64,000 nt of DNA from Pollenia angustigena. Lineage: Eukaryota > Arthropoda > Insecta > Diptera > Polleniidae. The position numbers and the translations under genes are program-made. Of this stretch, positions 57,669 through 64,000 are shown piece by piece; within the stretch, counting starts at the first letter, position 1, and each line of letters begins with the position of its first letter. The DNA is taken from assembly GCA_930367215.1 (NCBI GenBank), contig OV884060.1, forward strand, positions 102,386,151 to 102,450,150. The letters run 5' to 3'. The notes below the pieces were generated by a model. That model saw nothing but the letters and a program-made list of their open reading frames with translations, searched no databases and was not told the DNA's origin.

Positions 57669-59132
57669 CCCAGTTTACGTTTCTTTTCAATTTTTGATTT
57701 ATTGAAAATTTTTTTAAAATCCCTTGAAATATTTACCACCATTGAAATAGATATTTTAATATCTTATTAATCTTTTTTAACCATCTAACAAAATCCTTTA
57801 TGTATTTGAATATTGTAAAATATTTAAGCCACTATTATTTTTAACATTTCTTAAATCTTAAGCGAATCCTTTTTTAAATTAGGCTTTGCAATCAGAAATA
57901 TTAAAAATGAGAGGAAAAAAAACTAATTGGAGCAGTAAAATGACAATCAATTATGTTGACCACTAATTCTGCTTCACCACAAGAATTTGGGTCCGTATGT
58001 AAATTCCAATTTCAATTCTATTTTCAACAACAAAACAAACAACAATGACGACAACAACATCGATATCAACAAGAAATATTTGCCACCCACAAATAAGCAA
58101 AAACAAAAAAAAAAAAAAAAACGAGCAAAAAAAGAGAAGGAAACAAAAAGTGTGTGTTCAATGTTGGCCAATAATATTAAACAGTCAGTCTAGTGGTGTT
58201 ATTAAGAGATTTTTATCGAAAACCATTCAACCATTATTGAGTTGCCACTTTTGTTGTTACAGCACAGAATGTATTGTTTATCAGTGTGTTTGGTTGGTTG
58301 TTTGTGTACTTTATCGATTAATATGAATGTGCTTTGTCCTTTTTGTTTCGTTTGTTTGTTTCATCGTTGTTTCAGTTGTATACGAGTATTTATTGTCATT
58401 CAAAACATAAAATGCTTTCATTATACATCCAAATACACACCACTCTCACCCACACTCACTCATACACATAAAAGTATTCAGAAATACTTTCATATTTATG
58501 TGAAAATAAATATTCAAAATTGTTTTGGGTGCATTCATTTAATGCATTGAAGAATAAGCAATGGCCAGTCAGAGGGCAAAATCAATTTTCAATTCCAATG
58601 TCCTGCGGTTGACAACATTTTCGTTGGCACAATACTTTTTACGTTGGTACACATTTATCGACATCAGAACATACATACAATGTACACATTGCTTATATTT
58701 TTTGGAGTACATCAAACGGACTGTTCCAAAGTAATCTGTACAGTTCAAAATGTAAAAAAATTGTGGTGCTTAGTTTATGTGTATTCAAGTGGGCTTATTT
58801 TACCGGGTTAAATTTTACTTGTTAATACGACCAAATGTCCTGCTATAAGATACAATTAATGTTTTTGAAATAATGTTATGGCAAAACTGATACGAAATTA
58901 TGTATATTTGCTTAAAAAATAGATATTTAACTGAGAAAAATTTGTGCAATAACACTCGTTCTATAACTTTGAGAACTGCTGGCGTAGAAAAAAAGTAAAA
59001 CAAGATATTCCATCGTTTCTCGAAAAGTGAGAAAAAATGTGTCTGTAACCCATGTCAAAAACTATCCAAAGAAATTATGGCTAAACGTTAGAAAGGTTAT
59101 GTTATACAACTCGGAAAACAGACATTGAGAAA
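57669..59132. other. Gene-free stretch
   Basis: Short frames at 57974-58550 have repetitive composition (poly-Asn/Lys or Phe/Cys-rich) and no domain. A host exon cannot be excluded, but nothing supports one. Confidence 0.4.
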
Positions 59133-59140
59133 GCTAATAC

Positions 59141-59248
59141 CAAGGCGAATTCAACTACAGGTGGAGTCGGAACTAAAACAATCAAAAAACAATAGAAACT
59201 GTCAAAATCAAATGACGTTTCGACACCACCTGTAGTTAATTCGCCTTG
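59141..59248. mobile_element. 108-bp MITE with perfect 8-bp duplication
   Basis: Ends CAAGGCGAATTCAACTACAG and the inverse of CAAGGCGAATTAACTACAGG. GCTAATAC flanks both sides exactly (59133-59140, 59249-59256). An 8-bp duplication with CA...TG termini is compatible with the hAT or P superfamilies. Confidence 0.88.
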
Positions 59249-59256
59249 GCTAATAC

Positions 59257-60110
59257 CAAATTCCGTTGACCAAAATTTAGTCAAATTTAAGCATTTTCAA
59301 CGACGGCAGCGAAACTAAAACCGTTTAGTGTAACTTTTTTTGTTTGTTGTTTACTTTGAAATCATTTTTGTGTTTTTATATTCATTGTCGTTTAACATTT
59401 TATTTAAATGTTTTTATTCAGTTCAAAGCGGGAACTTCTCTGATAAAGATGTTGCAGACACACTTTTTTTGTAAAATGGCGTGTAATTTCCTTACGTGAA
59501 TAAACAGTTTACTCAAAAAACAGCTGTTTGATTTAATTTATAGCATTTTTGTCTCACTTCACACATTTCAATCGAAAAGTTTCTCAACGCAGTGCTGTGG
59601 TAACAGAACATGGCCACAGTTTTTATTCTTTGGTTGTGCTGGTGAAGCACATTTATATTTAAAAAAAATTATAGAGCAGCTTAGTAAGATCATGGACCGA
59701 TTTTTCCTGATATATCTTCTTGCCGAACTTATCTTGTCGTAAATCATAAATTTTTTTTTGGGAAATTGAATCTAAAGGTTCAAAAATTCATACACTAAAA
59801 TGTACGTAAAAAAGTCGTCCAATATTTTTTTCAGATATTGTACTTGAAGTTCTTTATCGATTTATATAAAAATATTCAAAGGGATGAAAACTAATTTTTA
59901 AGTTATAGCCAATGTCTCGTCCAAAAAAAATTTTTAATTTTGTCGTATACGCCACTTTTTGCGAAATATTTTATAGTTTGTGGGATATACGTCAAAATAA
60001 GATGATAAAAAACTGCATTCATGTGTTTCACCAATTTTAAAATTTAATTATAATAATTTTCCAAACGAAAATTTATGCTAGAATGAAAAATATATTTACG
60101 TATAGTTATA
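59257..60110. other. Gene-free stretch
   Basis: AT-rich; no element ends or coding signal identified. Ends with TAGTTATA (60103-60110), the left duplication of the next element. Confidence 0.4.
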
Positions 60111-60960
60111 CACGCAAAAAACATGGTTGCGGTAAACATATTCTAAGAGCAACATATTATAATAATATTCATGATTGTAGTAAACATATTACGATTATCC
60201 TTGAATCATATTAGGACCAATTATATGACATCATAATATTTTTTCCTTAATCATATTCTTATCTTGTTAATCATAATAAGTTCAAAGAAATCATAACATA
60301 TCTGAAAGAATCATGATATGATTACTGTTATCATATTATAATCGTAGGTCATAATATCCTTGTTATCGTTTGTCGCAGGTCGCAATTATGTATAAATTAT
60401 TTTATTTTTACTTTTGCTATTAAAATAACATTAAACTAAACTGAAATGCAAAATGGTCAATAGTTTTTGCACTTTCACAAAGAAAAAAAAAAGATAAATA
60501 AAAATGCTATGATTGCTAATTTTTATTGCTATTTTATTTAACAATTTTTTATTTAATGAACAATTCGTTGAATTTTTTTTAATTTATTTAAGTTATTACG
60601 ACAGGACTGATATAAAATTAATTGACAAACGGCGCTTACAAAATTTTGTTAGAGTAAAGATATTTTGTTTGCGTCTTAAGCATACTTTAACTACACGTAT
60701 AGAAAGTTATCATGTTATGGTTGTAAGAAATTTAATATGTTTTCAAAGTTATCATTATTTAGCTGTTAGAAAAATAATTAGTTTTCAATCAACAATACTC
60801 AAATTTATAATTGCGATAAACATTGGTATGTTTACAGTTACTATAATATTTATGATATTAAATAAAAATAAAAATTTTTTGTGTACGACAACAATTGATT
60901 GCTACAATAAACATAGTGTAGTTGCCGAAACCATGCCCAACCATATTTTTTCTCTGCGTG
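60111..60960. mobile_element. CACGCA-ended element with perfect 8-bp duplication
   Basis: Left CACGCAAAAAACATGGTTGC, right the inverse of CACGCAGAGAAAAAATATGG. TAGTTATA flanks both sides exactly (60103-60110, 60961-60968). It is the shorter sibling of 54988-56425 and lacks the minisatellite expansion. A 156-codon open frame (60513-60983) overruns the right end and has no motif; not considered a gene. Confidence 0.85.
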
Positions 60961-60968
60961 TAGTTATA

Positions 60969-61296
60969 TCCACACCACAATAGTGGGGAGGGTATTATGC
61001 ATTTGTTCTGATGCTTGTTACACTTTCCTAATTGCCGGTTCACACACGTCAAGTTTTACTCGTCAAGTCTTGAGTTTTTAGGTGAGAGGGGAAAAGAAAT
61101 GGCATTCTCTTTTCCCTTCTCTCCTTAAAGCTCAAGGTATGCACAAGGGCAGCATGAAATAATGATAAGTATGTTCCATTTTCGCCCGTGTTTCTGGTTG
61201 TATGGATGTTTGATATATGTTTATATCACTCCTCGGTTATTAAACATATCCAGGAACTATATTTTTTTTTTAAATAAAAGTTTTAATAAATACAAT
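60969..61296. other. Gene-free stretch
   Basis: No structure recognised apart from a T-homopolymer near 61262. Confidence 0.35.
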
Positions 61297-61489
61297 AAGG
61301 GTTTTCATGATATCGCTTAAAAGTCTCGCAATCTGTGTAAAATGTGCATTTTTACGCCTTCGCAAATGAACTCTCAAAAATTGTATAAGTATTCATTTAC
61401 ACAAACTTCGTAAATTTGCCCAACAATTTCAACTCGTAAACTTGCGATGTTCAATTGTACATTTATATAAACAGATGTTTTATTGCTTA

Positions 61490-61996
61490 AGCCCTTATGA
61501 CACCACATTTTTAATGCATTGTTCAAGTTTTGACATTTCAAGCTTGAAATATTAAAAGTGTTGCTGAATCAGCGGTTTATGGGCAAATTCAGCGATTTAC
61601 CGCTTTTTGTTTTTAGGTTTCTCACAAACAAAAAGTTGGCAACATTTAATAATATTAACAGAACAGGGATGGCAAAGTTGTTTCAATTGTACTTTTTTGT
61701 TGATACTTTTTAAACTAAGATTTATAATATATTTTTGTGGTGTTTTTTAAGAACATAAATAAAATTAATTTCAACTAAAAAAATCTTTAAGTACAATAAG
61801 GGTAAAAAACTAAAATTTTTAAAAAATTTGGTACAATTTTAAAAATTCGCAACGCCATCCCTGAAACAAAACCATAACAAGAGAAAAAACTAAAAAACTT
61901 TGTTTACATTTTTTATAGTTTGCTCTTTCTAGCATTTACTGTTTCTTTCTATCATTTCTATATCAATTCATGAATAAAAAGTGTAGTGTAACGGCT
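61490..61996. mobile_element. PIF/Harbinger-like MITE, TTA duplication
   Basis: Ends AGCCCTTATGACACCACA and the inverse of AGCCGTTACACTACACTTT. TTA on both sides (61487-61489, 61997-61999). The empty site is visible in the related copy near 9080. Interrupted by the 200-bp element at 61664. Confidence 0.75.
61664..61863. mobile_element. 200-bp hAT-type MITE, CAGGGATGGC ends
   Basis: CAGGGATGGC at 61664 and GCCATCCCTG ending at 61863. Flanks TAACAGAA and AAACAAAA match at 6 of 8. CAGGGATGGCAA is a common hAT terminus. Non-coding. Confidence 0.75.
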
Positions 61997-62149
61997 TTAC
62001 CTTTGTTTTCAATAAAAAATGCAATTGCTTATAAATCATAAACAATAAATTCTAACAATAATTTGAGCAAATAAGTCTTTTGGCCTATTTGTGCATTTTT
62101 AAAAACAAATTTCACATATTAATCACAAATTTCAACATTTATTTTTATA

Positions 62150-62178
62150 CCAGCTGACCCGACAGACGTTGTCCTGTC
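62150..62178 (-). other. Probable Helitron 3' terminus with hairpin
   Basis: On the minus strand the sequence ends ...CAGCTGG followed by T, fitting the CTRR-T 3' end of Helitrons. A short GACAG/CTGTC stem (62161-62178) lies about ten bases inside. Left of this point, sequence belongs to the truncated MITE, consistent with a junction. Confidence 0.5.
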
Positions 62179-62264
62179 CAAATTTGAAAAAATTTTTGCG
62201 TTCGATTTTTAAAATCCGTTAAAAAGAGGAAAAAAGTATTTTAAATTAAAACGTTGTTCATATA

Positions 62265-62335
62265 CATACATATGTTTGTTTTACATTTGATTTGAAAATA
62301 CATATGTATGTATGTATATACATACATATGTATAT
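62265..62335. repeat. CATA/TATG microsatellite
   Basis: Imperfect ATACATACATATG and TATGTATGTATATACATAC runs around 62265-62275 and 62299-62335, within the Helitron 3' region. Confidence 0.8.
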
Positions 62336-63589
62336 GCTGTGAGTCTTATAGTGTTCTATTTACATTTTAGTTGGTAAGATCAATATTCAGGTAACCAGTT
62401 AAAAAAAGTAAAACTTATTCGATTGCTTTGCTAGGATATCATAATTTTGTTCATTGCAATGCTTTGTGATATTCGACATTTTTTGTTTGGTTTTCTGGTG
62501 CATAAACAAATAATGCTAATGGACTTCCGACGCGGGACAGGCGGCATATAATTGACCATGAATTCTCAAGGTTAATGCTGCAAACACTCAATGACTGCCC
62601 TTGAGATTTATTGTCATTGCATATGCGAGCCTAACTGGAAACTGCAAGCGTTTAATTCGAATGCCATGTCAGTTGGAATCATTAGGATCCCAGGTATAAA
62701 AACATTTTCTCCTTTGTACTTTCCTTTGAGCATTGTTGCTTCGATGACGTTATTCATTATTTTTTTTATCGTAAGTCGGGTGCCATTAAAAAGACGTGAA
62801 TCTTAAAATTTTATATATATTTTATCAACGTAATATAGCACGTTCGCTCAACCAATCATGATTTCAGTAATTTTGTGTAATGTTTGGAAACACCTTTCGA
62901 ATGAGTTCGGACTTTGATTAGGTGAACTGGCAGAAATTGAAATATCCACCGGGATTTGGCCGTTTCCTACGTCCAGCAATTATTTGGAAAATACGTCTCG
63001 AGATTGATTTTTCTGCAGCTTGACCCGCATGTTCAGAGTCAATTTGAGCTTCCTAACGTGTTTCCAAACATGCATTAAATTCATCGGCGTGCGATGATCG
63101 TGGTATCACTGGCAGTGTATGCCGAAAATCAGCTGAAAATAAATCATCGTAACTCCAAATCGGCTTAGATTGTTTCGTAAATCTTGCAAAGTTTTGTCAA
63201 ATGCCTCCAAACGTTTTTTTATGCGCCATTGAACATTCATCCCAAACGAACAGTTTGCTTTGTTGCAAGACTTTGGCCCTCGCACTGTTCTTCGATATGT
63301 TGGATTTTCATTAGTTAGCACATTTAATGGCAACTTAATTGCTGAATGAGCAGTTCGACCGCCTTCCGACAAAGTAGATGCGATTCCTGACGATGCGAGT
63401 GCAATATCATTCTGCGAGCGTATCGTTGCCAAAATTAACGCGATTAAAAAGTTTTCCCAGTTTCACCGGGAGCGTTTAGAAAAAAAATCCCTCCAGCTTC
63501 GTCTTCCACAGCTTTCATGAGGGTGCCGTATGCATATTTTTGTTGTCGATTCCCTTAGGGCTTCGCAAAATCCGTGCAACTGTTTTTCG

Positions 63590-64000
63590 ATTTTAGATAA
63601 ATAGAAAAAGTGGTCGTAAAAGTAGGCGTGGTAAATTGTTCTTTCGATGAAAACTTAAAATGGATTAATACGAGCATTTGAAAGAAAAATTTGTCAAATC
63701 GATGGAGCCGTTTTCTGATTTTAGGTTATTCGAAAAAAGTGAGCGTAAAAGTGGGTGTGGCAAAATTTTCTTTCCGTAAAAACCTGAGTTAGACCATGGC
63801 AATGATTGTAAAGAAAAAATCGTCCAAATGGGTAAAGCCGTTCTCAAGTTATGCGCTTAATAGAAAAAGTGGGCTTAAAAGTAGGCGTGACACATTTTTC
63901 TTTCGATGAAAACGTAAAATGGATTAATAGGAACATTTAAAAGAAAAATTAGTCAAATCGATAGAGCCGTTTTCTGATTTTAGGTAATTCGAAAAAAGTG
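63590..64000. repeat. ~125-bp minisatellite next to the Helitron
   Basis: Units share AGAAAAAGTGGNCGTAAAAG, TAGGCGTGG, TTTTCTTTCGATGAAAAC and TCAAATCGATGGAGCCGTTT. They start near 63601, 63732 and 63850. The first and third units are most alike, suggesting an alternating ~250-bp dimer. The array continues past the window end. Such arrays with GTGGGCGTGG and AGCCGTT words are typical of Helitron/DINE-like elements in Diptera. Confidence 0.8.

Larger units (their letters stand above)
61297..62149. mobile_element. AAGGGTTTTCATGATATCG-ended MITE, right-truncated and interrupted
   Basis: Second copy of the family at 8889-9369: AAGGGTTTTCATGATATCGC, then AAGTCTCGCAAT, TTTGCCCAACAATT and, after an insertion, ATCATAAACAATAAATTC and AACAAATTTCAC. 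The right end is missing where the Helitron terminus begins (62150). The insertion at 61490-61996 is proved by the uninterrupted copy at about 9075-9090. Confidence 0.75.
62150..63560 (-). pseudogene. Helitron helicase C-terminal region, degenerate
   Basis: Minus strand, from high to low: KYAYGTLMKAVEDEAGGIFF, NAPGETGKTF (P loop, usually GGTGKT), LATIRSQNDIALASSGIAST, GGRTAHSAIKLPLN, KRLEAFDKTLQDLRNN and DFRHTLPVIPRSS. Next come NACLE, LNMRVKLQ, NGTRLTIKKIMNNVIEATML, KGKYKGENVFIPGILMIPT and PVRLAYAMTI. It ends with SRVGSPLALFVYAPENQTKN near 62465. This is the order of the PIF1-type helicase domain of Helitrons. Frames shift often, so it is not functional. The Rep/HUH part would lie beyond the window's right end or is lost. 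Confidence 0.85.

Noticed and set aside
57974..58550. Possible host exon (Asn/Thr-rich and Cys/Phe-rich frames)
   Set aside because: Low-complexity composition, poly-A and poly-T runs, no splice-consistent conserved domain.
60513..60983. 156-codon open frame
   Set aside because: Extends across the right terminus of the CACGCA element, has no motif, and the homologous region of the other copy is not open.

Overview
This window looks like repeat-dominated, AT-rich nuclear DNA of an insect, most likely a higher (schizophoran) fly. The evidence is the transposon content: a Jockey-clade LINE with zinc-knuckle gag, a rosa/DD41D-like mariner, a piggyBac with TTAA duplications, several hAT families, a FLYWCH-type Mutator-like transposon and a Helitron helicase, plus CATA/TATG microsatellites common in Diptera. 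I found no convincing host protein gene, rRNA or canonical tRNA. Every coding stretch I can recognise belongs to a mobile element.

Layout. 1-6 kb: a decayed mariner, a 1.2 kb hAT-type element with CCCGGGA repeats (8-bp duplication), and an intact DD41D-like mariner (361-aa transposase) inserted just after a BED zinc-finger fragment. 6.5-9.4 kb: small inverted-repeat elements around a dead hAT-like transposase. 11-13.7 kb: a hAT transposase whose BED finger is split by a piggyBac, which itself holds an RTE-like LINE scrap. 14.5-19.7 kb: foldback, hAT and nested inverted-repeat elements. 21-22.7 kb: a near-identical triplication of a ~550-bp unit with a tRNA-like block. 24.2-30 kb: three copies of a ~930-bp inverted-repeat element that each carry a second, unrelated tRNA-like block; one of them lies at the edge of a hAT transposase gene. 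32.1-36.3 kb: a near full-length Jockey LINE (minus strand) with target duplication. 36.6-39.7 kb: a 3-kb giant foldback. 40.7-45.2 kb: a LINE interrupted by nested DNA elements. 46.7-49.1 kb: another inverted-repeat element holding a CR1/I-like LINE fragment.

49.4-54.6 kb is the most notable region. A structurally intact Mutator-like element (49921-52727) has near-perfect inverted repeats, a perfect 9-bp target duplication and a four-exon transposase of about 592 residues with an N-terminal FLYWCH-like zinc finger, a DDE core and a C-terminal RING finger. It sits inside a larger inverted-repeat element and next to two nested non-coding ones. All have 8-9-bp duplications and ends built from many copies of an element-specific short phrase. 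This is the best candidate for something undescribed.

55-64 kb: two copies of a CACGCA-ended family (one with a perfect 8-bp duplication), a 108-bp element with perfect 8-bp duplication, a three-deep nest of small elements, and a Helitron helicase relic with a plausible 3' terminus, followed by a ~125-bp minisatellite. Because elements lie inside elements, insertion order can be read at several places, and in the giant foldback one arm serves as the empty site for insertions in the other.
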